In this document: piece by piece, positions 15,866-23,978 of the stretch
Layout of the letters: every line of letters starts with the position of its first letter
Position numbering within the stretch: the stretch's first letter is position 1
Virus record (IMG/VR): IMGVR_UViG_3300031329_000009
Span: 1 to 46,179 of that record
Direction: 5' to 3' (one strand)
Source: a virus
Length of the DNA: 46,179 bases
Made by a program: the position numbers and the translations under genes
Notes under the pieces: generated by a model
Seen by the model: the letters and a program-made list of their open reading frames with translations, nothing else
What the model was told of the DNA's origin: nothing
Database searches by the model: none

Positions 15866-16914
15866 ATCAGCGCCCTTGTTTGCGCCAGTTCTTCCGGCGT
15901 CAGGCGCTCGGCCAAGCCCTTGATAAAGTCAACGCGAGGCCTCACCACACAGCGACAATTCACCACCTCAGACGCAGGCGCAGATTGATCGCCGGGATAC
16001 ATCATTGCGAAGCCGCCAATATCAAACGCCTCGCCTTGCTGGCGTATCTGCCCATCTGCTGCGCGGTGACTGTCGCGCGTTGCGCTGTCGCCAGCGGAAT
16101 CCCATTCTCGTGTGATGGCCCCCGGCGCTATTTGCCCGCTGTCCTGCATTTGTTGCAATCCCTCAGCCTGTGCCGCGTGAAGGCTGCCGAGCAGTTCGGT
16201 TCGTGCGATTGTTTCGCCACGCAGCATTTGCAGCCGCCCGGTGTAGCGTGCCGTGATCCGGGATATGTCTGCCGCAGATACCGGCTTGCCCGCTTTGATT
16301 GCCCGACGCACCAGACCGTCGAACCGCTTGTCGCGCAGCTTGCGGCTGAAGTATCCTGCATCCAGATTGCGCAGATCATCGGCCATGTTGCGAACAAACG
16401 CTGCCTTCTGGCTGTCCAACCCAACAATTCCGCCCGTGCGCACGCCGCCGGGGCCAACGCGGCCCACCAGATCCAGCGCCGCTGCCCGTGGTGACGTCCC
16501 TCGCGTGATGGCGTCCGTCAGTGCTTCGCGCACCGCTTCAACAGTGCTGGTGGTGATCTCTACGATCTTATCGCTCGAAAACTGGCGCAGGATTGCCTCG
16601 GCGCGAAGGTTGCGGCTGTCGAAGCGCCCTGTCACCTTGACGCCCTGCCGCGCGCCTGCCGCTTTGACAGCATCAATCGTGAAGTCGCCGCCCACGAGGT
16701 GCGCAGCCCTCAGCGCTTCATCCAGCGGCCTGAAATAGCTTGCCCCAAGCCCGATAGCGGCCAGTGCGGCCCCTACGTTGCCAGCGCCAATTGCGGCCTC
16801 TAGCGCGGCGATTTGCACGTCGCTGCGAATGTTGGCGAGGGCTTGGTCAAACGCCTTGCGAACGCTTGGTTCCAGTTCGTCCAGCAGGTCTAGGAGGGTT
16901 TTGCGACGTGCCAT
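15862..16914 (-). CDS. Minor head protein, SPP1 gp7/Mu gpF-like
   Basis: 350 aa. C-terminal domain of the phage head-morphogenesis family: G-E-T-I-A-R-T-E-L near residue 236, W-D-S-A-G-D-S-A-T-R-D-S-H, then M-M-Y-P-G-D-Q-S-A-P and the hallmark V-N-C-R-C near residue 322. The N-terminal part is helical and Ala-rich. Such proteins sit inside the head by the portal. Here the gene lies downstream of the connector genes rather than next to the portal, which is a less usual order. Confidence 0.85.
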   Translation of the reverse strand: MARRKTLLDLLDELEPSVRKAFDQALANIRSDVQIAALEAAIGAGNVGAALAAIGLGASYFRPLDEALRAAHLVGGDFTIDAVKAAGARQGVKVTGRFDSRNLRAEAILRQFSSDKIVEITTSTVEAVREALTDAITRGTSPRAAALDLVGRVGPGGVRTGGIVGLDSQKAAFVRNMADDLRNLDAGYFSRKLRDKRFDGLVRRAIKAGKPVSAADISRITARYTGRLQMLRGETIARTELLGSLHAAQAEGLQQMQDSGQIAPGAITREWDSAGDSATRDSHRAADGQIRQQGEAFDIGGFAMMYPGDQSAPASEVVNCRCVVRPRVDFIKGLAERLTPEELAQTRALM

Positions 16915-16919
16915 TTAAG

Positions 16920-17114
16920 CTACTCGCGCATCATGCAGAGCTGCAATGCCTCGTCGGCAGTAAACCCTGCGCGCATTGAAGCATCGTAATGAACCTTGCG
17001 AACCGTAGCGAATAGGTCAGCCCTGCGTACTTCATCGGGCATAGAGGCCTTAGCCGCTTGATATAAGGCGTCCATCTTTGCCGACGCGATGAGCTTGTTT
17101 GCTTCGTGGCTCAT
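16920..17114 (-). CDS. Small helical protein, unknown
   Basis: 64 aa from ATG at 17114 (MSHEANKLIASAKMDALYQA), with GGAAGGAA upstream. Almost wholly helical, with many Ala, Glu and Arg. Ends L-Q-L-C-M-M-R-E. Not recognised. A hairpin (ccccgc / gcgggg) lies just upstream at 17141-17154. A longer frame to 17219 would read through that hairpin and lacks a better start. Confidence 0.5.
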   Translation of the reverse strand: MSHEANKLIASAKMDALYQAAKASMPDEVRRADLFATVRKVHYDASMRAGFTADEALQLCMMRE

Positions 17115-17140
17115 GGGTTGGTTCCTTCCATGCGAAACGA

Positions 17141-17154
17141 CCCCGCTTGCGGGG
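17141..17154. terminator. GC hairpin between small structural genes
   Basis: ccccgcttgcgggg forms a 6-bp GC stem with a two-base loop. On the minus strand it is followed only by TCGTTTCG, so it is a weak terminator at best and may act as an RNA stability element. Confidence 0.35.
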
Positions 17155-17179
17155 CCTGTGGGTTGAGTTGTCGTGTGGT

Positions 17180-17308
17180 TTATCGGGCGTTTTTCATGGC
17201 ATAGAACGCGACCAGCCAAGCCATTGCCATCAGTGCGCCCTGCTCAAATGCCGCGCGCTCTAGGGCGGCGCAGGCCTCGGGGTAATCATCGTAGATGGTG
17301 CGTGTCAC
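17180..17308 (-). CDS. Short GTG-started protein with hydrophobic end
   Basis: 42 aa. GTG at 17308 overlaps the upstream stop as GTGA. Sequence is V-T-R-T-I-Y-D-D-Y-P-E-A, then Ala/Leu-rich, then M-A-M-A-W-L-V-A-F-Y-A-M-K-N-A-R. The last 20 residues are a possible membrane helix. The coupling to the head-completion gene and acceptable codon use support it, but it is short. Confidence 0.5.
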   Translation of the reverse strand: MTRTIYDDYPEACAALERAAFEQGALMAMAWLVAFYAMKNAR

Positions 17309-17658
17309 GCCCTTGCCCATATTTCATACATCAGATCAATGCCGCCCGGCTTAGGCGGTTGCACGCCGTATATCTGATAATCAAGGCCCTGAACACTAAT
17401 TCTGTCTGATACCGCTGGAACCACAGCGCCAACCCCTGCCATGATTTTAATGTCGGTCGCCAAAATAGCCGTGCCTTCGCGTTCTTTGTTGCTGAAGGTG
17501 CCTAGAACAACATTGAAATTATGTGTGACTTCAGGGCCATATACAGGCTTGTTGTCTGGTCCGGTCTTGGCGCCCTTGCGCTTGATAATGCCGATCGTGC
17601 CGACTTCCGCCAACGCAGCGTTTATATCTGTTGCGACGGCGTTCCAGTCTTCGCTCAT
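17305..17658 (-). CDS. Head completion/head-tail adaptor protein
   Basis: 117 aa. Compact beta-rich protein with R-K-G-A-K-T-G-P-D-N-K-P-V-Y-G-P, V-L-G-T-F-S-N-K-E-R-E-G-T and a final D-L-M-Y-E-I-W-A. Size and position between connector and tail terminator fit a head-closure protein. Start overlaps the 130-aa connector gene as ATGA. Confidence 0.5.
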   Translation of the reverse strand: MSEDWNAVATDINAALAEVGTIGIIKRKGAKTGPDNKPVYGPEVTHNFNVVLGTFSNKEREGTAILATDIKIMAGVGAVVPAVSDRISVQGLDYQIYGVQPPKPGGIDLMYEIWARA

Positions 17659-18047
17659 ACTTTATAGGCTCCGATGTAGGTCCGCATATATCGGCGCAAC
17701 AGAGCATCAATGACTGTGCTGACCGGGGTTGCCGCCGCCGCACCTTGCAGCCCACTATCGCGCAACGTCCACTGGATCGCGTCAACTTTGGTCAACGCTT
17801 TTTGCTGATCTGGCGTAAATGTCTGCGACCAAAAGCCAGGCGTTGCTAGCTCAAGTGTTGCCGCTTCATACACAGCATCATCAACCCCGTCGCTTGTCGC
17901 ACCATAGGGGGACATAAAGTAATTCACATAGCTGCGTGTGACGTGCCTTTGCCCGCGCACCAATGCCGACGCGCTGGCGGCATCATCCGCAACCGTATCG
18001 CCAGCGGCGGTGGCGTATGCAATCCATCCGGCGATAGTTGCGGTCAT
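17655..18047 (-). CDS. Head-tail connector (gp6/DnaT_2-like)
   Basis: 130 aa. All-helical: A-S-A-L-V-R-G-Q-R-H-V, Y-E-A-A-T-L-E-L-A, V-D-A-I-Q-W-T-L, and V-I-D-A-L-L-R-R-Y-M. This pattern is that of the adaptor proteins that bind below the portal, sometimes annotated DnaT-like. TAATG overlap with the 77-aa gene upstream. Confidence 0.6.
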   Translation of the reverse strand: MTATIAGWIAYATAAGDTVADDAASASALVRGQRHVTRSYVNYFMSPYGATSDGVDDAVYEAATLELATPGFWSQTFTPDQQKALTKVDAIQWTLRDSGLQGAAAATPVSTVIDALLRRYMRTYIGAYKV

Positions 18048-18280
18048 TATTTCGACTTCGGCGCTGGTCCGCCAGGCATCTGTGGCGCGCCCTCGTTTAC
18101 GGCGCCATCTGCAGGGTTGACGATCATTGTCTTCGCTTGCTTTGGCTTGGCTTTGATGATGCGCGCCTTTCCGACCAAAGCGGCGGGCAGTGTGTCGCCA
18201 GTAATATCGATCACTTCACCAACACCAACTTCATTACCAGCGGCGTTAAAGACGCCTTTTTCTGTAATTTCCGCTTTCAT
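18047..18280 (-). CDS. Small protein after capsid, unknown
   Basis: 77 aa. Starts MKAEITEKGVFNAAGNEVGV with AAAGGAAA upstream. A short beta-like start (E-V-I-D-I-T-G-D-T-L-P-A-A-L-V) and a flexible Lys/Pro/Gly-rich tail. Such proteins are common between capsid and connector genes; no function assigned. Confidence 0.55.
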   Translation of the reverse strand: MKAEITEKGVFNAAGNEVGVGEVIDITGDTLPAALVGKARIIKAKPKQAKTMIVNPADGAVNEGAPQMPGGPAPKSK

Positions 18281-18312
18281 GGCTATTTCCTTTGCTTGGT
18301 TAATCTTAGTAA

Positions 18313-18335
18313 AGGGGCCAGCAATGCCAGCCCCT
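18313..18335 (-). terminator. Possible weak terminator after the capsid gene
   Basis: Six-bp arms aggggc and gcccct with an 11-base loop, followed on the minus strand by TTTAC. It sits nine bases after the capsid stop and may raise the capsid-to-downstream transcript ratio. Confidence 0.4.
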
Positions 18336-18343
18336 CAAGAAGA

Positions 18344-19339
18344 TTAGGCAAGTGTCGAGTGCGCCACGCCGCAGTTGTCTTCTGCGTCGAACTTGATTTC
18401 AACAGCAGCGGCCATCATCACCGAAAAGTTGTAATCGTCCTCGGGGTTTGCGCGAAACTGCGCGCGGGTGGTCATTGGCATACTGTTCAGCACTTGAATG
18501 ACCTCACGGCGCTTCACAACGGCGATGATCTCACCAGCGGCGATGCTGTCGGCAGGGATGACCTGGCCGAGGTTCGCAATTTCCAAAACACGTTGGGCGA
18601 TTGTCTTGTCGCCGTTCGCTTTGAAGTCGGTTGAGTTGGCATAGAACCAATCATCAAAGTTGACGTAGAGCGTCGCGGGCACCTTGAAGTTCTTCGCGTG
18701 CAGCAGCTTGAGAGTTGCTACGACGTTTGCAACCCACTCGGCACCCGTGGCCGTGATAAGCGCCTGCGCAGTCGTGCGGGTGGAGCGCTTGGGGTGCGTG
18801 CGCAGTCCGTAAGATTGCTCCCCGTTAACTTCGATTCCGGCGTAGCCATTCAGAACAGCGCTTTCGGCCTTTTCGGCAATTTTGCGCTGGCTGTTGGCTC
18901 GACCTGCGGCGTCCAGATTGAACCCCTCAGTGCGAGCCGCCTCGACCTGCCGCCAGCCGTAGCTAAACGAGCTGTCAATGATCGGGATTGGCGTTCCGTG
19001 GTAGGCATAGACCGGCTGATCTGTGCGCGCCTTGGACCTGCCGTCAAGAGACACGTTGACATTGCCGCTGTCGCTGATCGTCTGGAAGTGGTGGACCAGC
19101 TTCCCGATTGCCATTGGCATCGAAAGCGTTGCCGCCAGATCATTGAACACGGGCTGCAGGTCACGCTGAATCTCAACCCCTTCGCGGTCCCATGCGCCCC
19201 AGACATCCTTGGGCAGCGGGGCGGCGTTGCCGACCATCGCATCACTGCCAATAGAAGCGGCAAGCGCCACCTGCGAGGCGTTCCAGTTGCGACGGTTCGC
19301 AAGAACCGCACGCTGTTGTTCACTTGTATACAATAGCAT
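18344..19339 (-). CDS. Major capsid protein, DUF6260/encapsulin-like
   Basis: 331 aa. Starts MLLYTSEQQRAVLANRRNWN. Typical capsid features: D-R-E-G-V-E-I-Q-R-D, a D-Q-P-V-Y-A-Y-H-G-T-P-I-P loop, S-F-S-Y-G-W-R-Q-V-E-A-A, E-K-A-E-S-A-V-L-N-G, and a final beta domain with V-L-N-S-M-P-M-T-T-R. Family DUF6260 capsid proteins look like this, from memory. It forms the HK97-fold shell. It follows the decoration gene and protease/scaffold gene. Length fits. Confidence 0.85.
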   Translation of the reverse strand: MLLYTSEQQRAVLANRRNWNASQVALAASIGSDAMVGNAAPLPKDVWGAWDREGVEIQRDLQPVFNDLAATLSMPMAIGKLVHHFQTISDSGNVNVSLDGRSKARTDQPVYAYHGTPIPIIDSSFSYGWRQVEAARTEGFNLDAAGRANSQRKIAEKAESAVLNGYAGIEVNGEQSYGLRTHPKRSTRTTAQALITATGAEWVANVVATLKLLHAKNFKVPATLYVNFDDWFYANSTDFKANGDKTIAQRVLEIANLGQVIPADSIAAGEIIAVVKRREVIQVLNSMPMTTRAQFRANPEDDYNFSVMMAAAVEIKFDAEDNCGVAHSTLA

Positions 19340-19351
19340 TGTTTGCGCTCC

Positions 19352-19798
19352 TTACGATGCGGCTGTGACGAAGTTGTTGGCGATGCGAACGTCGGCAAGG
19401 GTGCCTGCCGAATATGCGCCTGGCACGTCGTCGAAGGTTGCGAAAACCCGCTCCGATACGCCCGATGCGATGAGGCGGCCATCCGCGCCGATAGTCAGGT
19501 TCGCGCCTTTTGCGTACGTCGCATTGGCAAGGCGCACTTGGTAGATCTCACCGACGCGAGGGCGAAAAGCGACGCCCGTATCTTCATCGGCATACGCCGT
19601 TGCGACAGACTGCTCAAAGAAATTTCGGTTCGACAAAATGAGCAGATCGCCTTCAATGTCTGCCGCTGTTGCCATGGTGAATTCTGTGGCGCTCTCAGTC
19701 ACCAATATCCCCGGAAGGTATGCCCCCGCGACTTTTTTGTCGGAAACAGATTCAGCTTCGGAATTAACCGGGCCGCGATAAATGACGTTGCCTGCCAT
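19352..19798 (-). CDS. Head decoration-like protein
   Basis: 148 aa. Starts MAGNVIYRGPVNSEAESVSD. Beta-rich, with Y-L-P-G-I-L-V-T, Y-A-K-G-A-N-L-T-I-G-A-D-G-R-L-I-A and a Gly/Ala end, as in decoration proteins encoded just before capsid genes. Starts two bases after the protease/scaffold stop. Confidence 0.65.
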   Translation of the reverse strand: MAGNVIYRGPVNSEAESVSDKKVAGAYLPGILVTESATEFTMATAADIEGDLLILSNRNFFEQSVATAYADEDTGVAFRPRVGEIYQVRLANATYAKGANLTIGADGRLIASGVSERVFATFDDVPGAYSAGTLADVRIANNFVTAAS

Positions 19799-19800
19799 GA

Positions 19801-20166
19801 TTATGCCACCTTCATGTTTGTGTTGAGGTCCACGTCCGCGAACTCGTCAGCGGGCGCGTCACCAAGCGCGGCGTTGAGGTTTGTTGCAGTTCCCGGCTTG
19901 GCTTTTTCGGCCAGCTTACGGGCTGCGTTAATTGTCAGCTCACCGGCGGACTCAGCGTCAAGAATGTTGGCCTTGACGATTGCGGCAACATAGCCTGCAA
20001 GCTCGGCTTCATCCTTGGCCTTGGCGTTGGCTGTCATTTCGACCTGTGCGTCGATCAGCGGCTTCATTGCCTCTGCCATTGCGTTCTTCAGGTCTTCTTT
20101 CGTGACTGCTGTTTCGGTCAGGGCGTTCACCTTGCCGGACAGCGCGTCGAACTGTTCCTTGTCCAT
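19801..20166 (-). CDS. Nested scaffold reading from an internal start
   Basis: 121 aa in the same frame as the protease. The internal ATG at 20166 (MDKEQFDALSGKVNALTETA) has AAAGGGA about eight bases upstream, as good a ribosome site as those of main genes. The product would be a separate scaffold: helical, acidic, with K-E-D-L-K-N-A-M-A-E-A-M. In lambda, Nu3 is made the same way from C. Supported by ribosome site, domain boundary and precedent, not by direct data. Confidence 0.6.
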   Translation of the reverse strand: MDKEQFDALSGKVNALTETAVTKEDLKNAMAEAMKPLIDAQVEMTANAKAKDEAELAGYVAAIVKANILDAESAGELTINAARKLAEKAKPGTATNLNAALGDAPADEFADVDLNTNMKVA

Positions 20167-20913
20167 GTTCAAATCCCTTTCATGGGGTTGTTGTGGTTCC
20201 CGCGCTGGCGAGAACGCCTCTAGTAGTGCGGTTTTCATTCGATTAAGCATCGGCACACGTTCGCGCCGCTCCATCGCTCGGGCTAAGTGGTCAACCGCCC
20301 AATCCAATTCCCGATCGCTGTCTTCCAGCGTCGAGTTTATTACGTCGATATGCTCACCCTTGGCATTCACCATCATGCCAACGCCCTGATCTGGGGTGGC
20401 CGCGCCTTCCTCATTCAAGAGGATCGCGTCGTGGTCGAAATACATATTGCGGGCGATGTGTTCATGGTCTTCCCCGTCCGGGCTGTCCAGGCTGCACAGA
20501 AGGCCCGTGGACGTGTGGACGGGCTTACCTGCGTTGATAGCCTCTATCACTGCCTTGCCGTTGGGGCTCTGGCTCGCGACCTCCACGTCGATAATCTTGT
20601 CGATCAGAACGCGGCCATTCTCGCGGCGCACGTTGATATTGTGCGCGCCGATGTAGGAAATGGCGAGGCCGTCCGGGTGAGAGGCCGATACAAAATCGCC
20701 GTTGACCCTTGGGTGTCCAAATGGGGCCAGCGTATCGTTTAGGGTCATAAACCCCTTTTCGATTTCGTCAGCCGGATATTTGATTTTGTTCATAATGATG
20801 CCGTCGGGCAGCGTTGCCGACGGAACAATGATAACGTCCCGCCCGTTGCGCTTTTCATGGCGGATAGCGGCCATGTTCGCCGCCGTGGTGACATTTACGC
20901 GTACTTGCTTCAT
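19801..20913 (-). CDS. Head maturation protease fused to scaffold, DUF2213-like
   Basis: 370 aa. Residues 1-200 are a prohead-protease-like domain: D-G-I-I-M-N-K-I-K-Y-P, F-G-H-P-R-V-N-G, N-I-N-V-R-R-E-N-G-R-V-L-I-D, V-H-T-S-T-G-L and N-M-Y-F-D-H-D-A-I-L-L, where the His and Ser sites are candidate catalytic residues. Residues 250-330 are acidic and coiled, as a scaffold. The end is D-E-F-A-D-V-D-L-N-T-N-M. ATGA overlap with the portal gene. The fused form resembles lambda C/Nu3. Confidence 0.75.
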   Translation of the reverse strand: MKQVRVNVTTAANMAAIRHEKRNGRDVIIVPSATLPDGIIMNKIKYPADEIEKGFMTLNDTLAPFGHPRVNGDFVSASHPDGLAISYIGAHNINVRRENGRVLIDKIIDVEVASQSPNGKAVIEAINAGKPVHTSTGLLCSLDSPDGEDHEHIARNMYFDHDAILLNEEGAATPDQGVGMMVNAKGEHIDVINSTLEDSDRELDWAVDHLARAMERRERVPMLNRMKTALLEAFSPAREPQQPHERDLNMDKEQFDALSGKVNALTETAVTKEDLKNAMAEAMKPLIDAQVEMTANAKAKDEAELAGYVAAIVKANILDAESAGELTINAARKLAEKAKPGTATNLNAALGDAPADEFADVDLNTNMKVA

Positions 20914-22208
20914 ATCTCATCATCCTCAATTTGATCCGGGCCGTCGCCTTCGTGGCCCGTGACCATGCGGATTTCGCCGACGGTATAAACCGGCTCGGCG
21001 GCCATCTTGGCGTTAGTGTCCGCCATCTTGTTGGCCAGATCGGCCTTTTCGGACGCGGTGTTTTCGGTCAGGTCTGACCATTCGATATGCCAGTCGCGCT
21101 CGGGCAGGATGCCGAACTGTTCCAGTCGGTTGATGAAAACGTGCAGTGTGGGAATGACGGTGCCAGATCGGCGTGCCATGTTTGTTTTCGACCAAGTGTT
21201 GTTGTCTTCGGTGCTGGCGCGCTCGCCCGTCTGCGATCCGACCAGAACCTTGGCGGGGATGGGGATGGATGCCGCAAAGCCCATCAGCGAAACGGCATGG
21301 AAGTGCTCAGGCGACGGCATAGTGACTGCTACTGTGCCGACTTTCATGCCCTGCAGAAGCATGGAACTGTCAAAGCCCTTGTTAAATTCGTCCGCAGTCT
21401 CGCCAATCTTATCGGCGACTTCGGTTAGATCGACTCCCATTGAATCTGCCATTGCCTGCAACTGGGCGTCTTTATCAATTTCAAACGTCAGGCCGCGCTT
21501 GGCGTTTTTCCAAAAGCCCTCGCCGCCAGCGCCACTGATTTTTTGCAGGTCGAGCAGATCGTTGTACCCTGCCTCAAGCGCGCTGTCGGGATGAACGGTG
21601 CCGTCTTCTGACCAAACGATAACGCGGTCGGGGTGAACCTCAAAAGAGCGGTTTTTGTTTACGTCGTTGCCTACTGCCGCCTCGTTGAAGCTGAACATCT
21701 TGGGCTGACCGTAGTCCACCGAAAGCTCGTCGGTATCCCACGATGAAACTTCCAGCTGTCCAGCCCATGCCGGGATGATTTCGACTAGGCCGTCTAGGCC
21801 GCCCCCGACGCGATCCACAGGCTCTTTGAACCGCTTGCTGTCAGCGAGGCGCAGAATGATACCGGAATAGCCGCCGACCAGTGACCGGCGGTCAGCATCC
21901 GCAACGCGCTGCCAGATGCGCAAGTCATCAAACCGCTGCCGGATTTCCATTTCAAGAGGCGTTTCATTCGCCTCTTTGGTTTCCCAAATTTGCGGGTTGT
22001 CCTGCCATGTTTTCAAAACGGTTTGGTTGATGCCCGCTTTGGCAAGCCCGTTGCGTTTATACATGCGGTGGAAGTGCTCAAACACCAGCGTGGTGGGATA
22101 TCCGTAGTCTGCATAGTGGTCGTGCTTGGCGCTGCCGTAGTAGCCCGGGAACATTTTTGACAAGCTGCGTTGCGTCGCGTTGGCGATGATATCCTTGGGG
22201 TTCATCAT
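20910..22208 (-). CDS. Portal protein, DUF1073-like
   Basis: 432 aa. Portal pattern: F-H-R-M-Y-K-R-N-G-L-A-K near residue 46, W-Q-D-N-P near 68, R-S-L-V-G-G-Y-S-G-I-I-L near 108, then F-E-V-H-P-D-R-V-I, a long helix, P-A-K-V-L-V-G-S-Q-T-G-E-R-A-S-T-E-D-N-N near 330 (typical of the DUF1073 group) and a helical end. It forms the DNA gate of the capsid. ATGA overlap with terminase. The DUF1073 group is often labelled anti-CBASS Acb1-like because some members are fused to Acb1, but no Acb1 nuclease domain was noticed here. Confidence 0.85.
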   Translation of the reverse strand: MMNPKDIIANATQRSLSKMFPGYYGSAKHDHYADYGYPTTLVFEHFHRMYKRNGLAKAGINQTVLKTWQDNPQIWETKEANETPLEMEIRQRFDDLRIWQRVADADRRSLVGGYSGIILRLADSKRFKEPVDRVGGGLDGLVEIIPAWAGQLEVSSWDTDELSVDYGQPKMFSFNEAAVGNDVNKNRSFEVHPDRVIVWSEDGTVHPDSALEAGYNDLLDLQKISGAGGEGFWKNAKRGLTFEIDKDAQLQAMADSMGVDLTEVADKIGETADEFNKGFDSSMLLQGMKVGTVAVTMPSPEHFHAVSLMGFAASIPIPAKVLVGSQTGERASTEDNNTWSKTNMARRSGTVIPTLHVFINRLEQFGILPERDWHIEWSDLTENTASEKADLANKMADTNAKMAAEPVYTVGEIRMVTGHEGDGPDQIEDDEI

Positions 22209-23599
22209 CTGTGCCTACTCTTTAGCAACATTGCGGTTTGCGGTGGTGTCTCTGCCAATTCCGAAAACGCGCGCGACGCGGCGTCCACTTGGTCTTTCCA
22301 CTTCCCAACGGGAAACGTGGTGATCTCGTCAAGAAACGCTTTGTTCCAGTCGCCGCTAACCAGATAGACATTGCCGCCCTCGGCCTGCGCAGATAGCCCC
22401 TCGGCCCGCGTTGCCTTTTCGCCAGTCTCCGTCGACGCCCGGTAATTGTGCGGCGCGATCTGCTTTATCAGGTGCTGCGCCCATGACTTGCCCGCGCTGC
22501 CGGGGTCTTGAGGTATTGAGCCGCGAACGCCGGGGTGCTCCGCCGCGTCCTGCCCTGCCGTGTTGACTATCAGCCGCTCAACCCCCGCGCCCGTTACCTG
22601 AGCGCGTGTGGCGTCTGCTATGAAGTAACGCCCATCATGTGACCGGCCCATCAGGATGCCCGCCGTATAGGCGCTGTCGCGGCCCTCTGAACCGGCTAAA
22701 TCCCAGCCCCGTACCCATCGGCACCCGGCTGGTGCTGCTGGCACGATACTGAACCAATCGCGCTGGAACATTGCCCCGCCGCGCGGCACCGGATCTTGCA
22801 TGTACTGCCCAGCAAAGACGTATCTGCTGGCGTGTTCTTGGCGTTGCAACATTTCAATCGGAAACTGTTCAGGCCAGAATGATTGTTCATCCTCGGTCAG
22901 CGCCGGGATTTTGAGATGCTCCCATTCCTCGCCGTTGCCGCCAGCTAGGAGCCACCCACTCAGGTCTTCCTCATGTAGCCGCTGCATGATTACGATGATC
23001 GGCGTGTCCGGCGTGTTGCTTCGGCTTTCCATGGTCATCTGAAACCAGTCGATCACGTTTTGCCGCATTACTTCTGACGTTGCTTCGCCGGACTTGTGCG
23101 GATCGTCGATCAGGATGCACCCACCGAACCCGTCGCGCATCTTACCCGCGCCGTATCCGGTGATGGTGCCGTCCGCGCCGGTTGCGTAAAACACGCCGCC
23201 CGCGCTGGTTCTAAATTCATCCTTTGCGGTGCTGTCACCCTTTAGCTTCACCCACGGGAACGCCTCGGCATAGGCTTCGGACTGCATCAGCGCCCTGACG
23301 GCATAGGTGTTGGCCGATGCGAGCCGCTTGGAATAGCTGGCGTGGATGAATTCGCTATCGGGGAACAGCCCGCCAGCCCATGCCATGAAGTTCTTGACCG
23401 CTAGTTCAGTCTTGCCGGATCGCGGCGGCACGTTGATAATCAGGCGCTTCGTTCGCCCCAGCAAAACCCGCTCCAGCGCATCGCAGATTAAATCCTGATG
23501 CCAGTTCAGCTTTAGCTCTACCCTGCGCGTCTCGCGGAACATGATGCGCGTGAAGTCCAGTAAGCCGCACCGGACGTCGGCAATTTCATTCGGGGTCAC
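22205..23599 (-). CDS. terL: Terminase large subunit
   Basis: 464 aa from GTG at 23599, overlapping the small-subunit gene by 14 bases. ATPase: I-I-N-V-P-P-R-S-G-K-T-E-L at about residues 53-66 (Walker A), I-L-I-D-D-P-H-K near residue 160 (Walker B), and I-V-I-M-Q-R-L-H-E-E-D-L near 205. Nuclease: W-D-L-A-G-S-E-G-R-D-S near 300. It cuts concatemers and pumps DNA into the head. Alternative ATG at residue 20 would shorten the N-terminus. Confidence 0.95.
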   Translation of the reverse strand: MTPNEIADVRCGLLDFTRIMFRETRRVELKLNWHQDLICDALERVLLGRTKRLIINVPPRSGKTELAVKNFMAWAGGLFPDSEFIHASYSKRLASANTYAVRALMQSEAYAEAFPWVKLKGDSTAKDEFRTSAGGVFYATGADGTITGYGAGKMRDGFGGCILIDDPHKSGEATSEVMRQNVIDWFQMTMESRSNTPDTPIIVIMQRLHEEDLSGWLLAGGNGEEWEHLKIPALTEDEQSFWPEQFPIEMLQRQEHASRYVFAGQYMQDPVPRGGAMFQRDWFSIVPAAPAGCRWVRGWDLAGSEGRDSAYTAGILMGRSHDGRYFIADATRAQVTGAGVERLIVNTAGQDAAEHPGVRGSIPQDPGSAGKSWAQHLIKQIAPHNYRASTETGEKATRAEGLSAQAEGGNVYLVSGDWNKAFLDEITTFPVGKWKDQVDAASRAFSELAETPPQTAMLLKSRHR

Positions 23600-23978
23600 A
23601 GTGCTTGCGGTTCATCGCGGCCAGTGCCGCGTCCTGCGCTGGCCCGGCGGGTGACATGCTGTTGTCTTCCGAGACGTGGTTGAGGTTGCTCGTCTCGCGC
23701 CATCCGCCGCGCGTCTTGAGCCAGAATATAGCAGCTGTGGCGCTGCGCGGGTTGTCCGCGTTGGTTGCCTGCTTGTAAAGCGTTTCGGCAACCTTGGCGT
23801 TAGCTTTAGCCGTCGCGGTATCCAGCTCGTCGCGATAGTGCTTGGCCAGCGTCTTGCGGTCGATGCCGACAACCTTGGCGATGTCCTCTTGCGGGATGCC
23901 GTAGGCGCTCATGGATTCAACCATTTTGCGTTGCTGTGGCGTTGGCTCGTGTTTATGCGTTGCGGCTTGCTTTGCCAT
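23586..23978 (-). CDS. terS: Terminase small subunit
   Basis: 130 aa. Starts MAKQAATHKHEPTPQQRKMV. Residues 20-55 form a helix-turn-helix (Y-G-I-P-Q-E-D-I-A-K-V-V-G-I-D-R-K-T-L), then a helical part and F-W-L-K-T-R-G-G-W-R-E, standard for small terminases. Recognises packaging sites. TAATG overlap with the upstream methyltransferase gene. Confidence 0.88.
   Translation of the reverse strand: MAKQAATHKHEPTPQQRKMVESMSAYGIPQEDIAKVVGIDRKTLAKHYRDELDTATAKANAKVAETLYKQATNADNPRSATAAIFWLKTRGGWRETSNLNHVSEDNSMSPAGPAQDAALAAMNRKHCDPE

Noticed and set aside
20910-22208. Anti-CBASS Acb1 nuclease
   Set aside because: Sequence fits the portal family; no separate Acb1 domain noticed.
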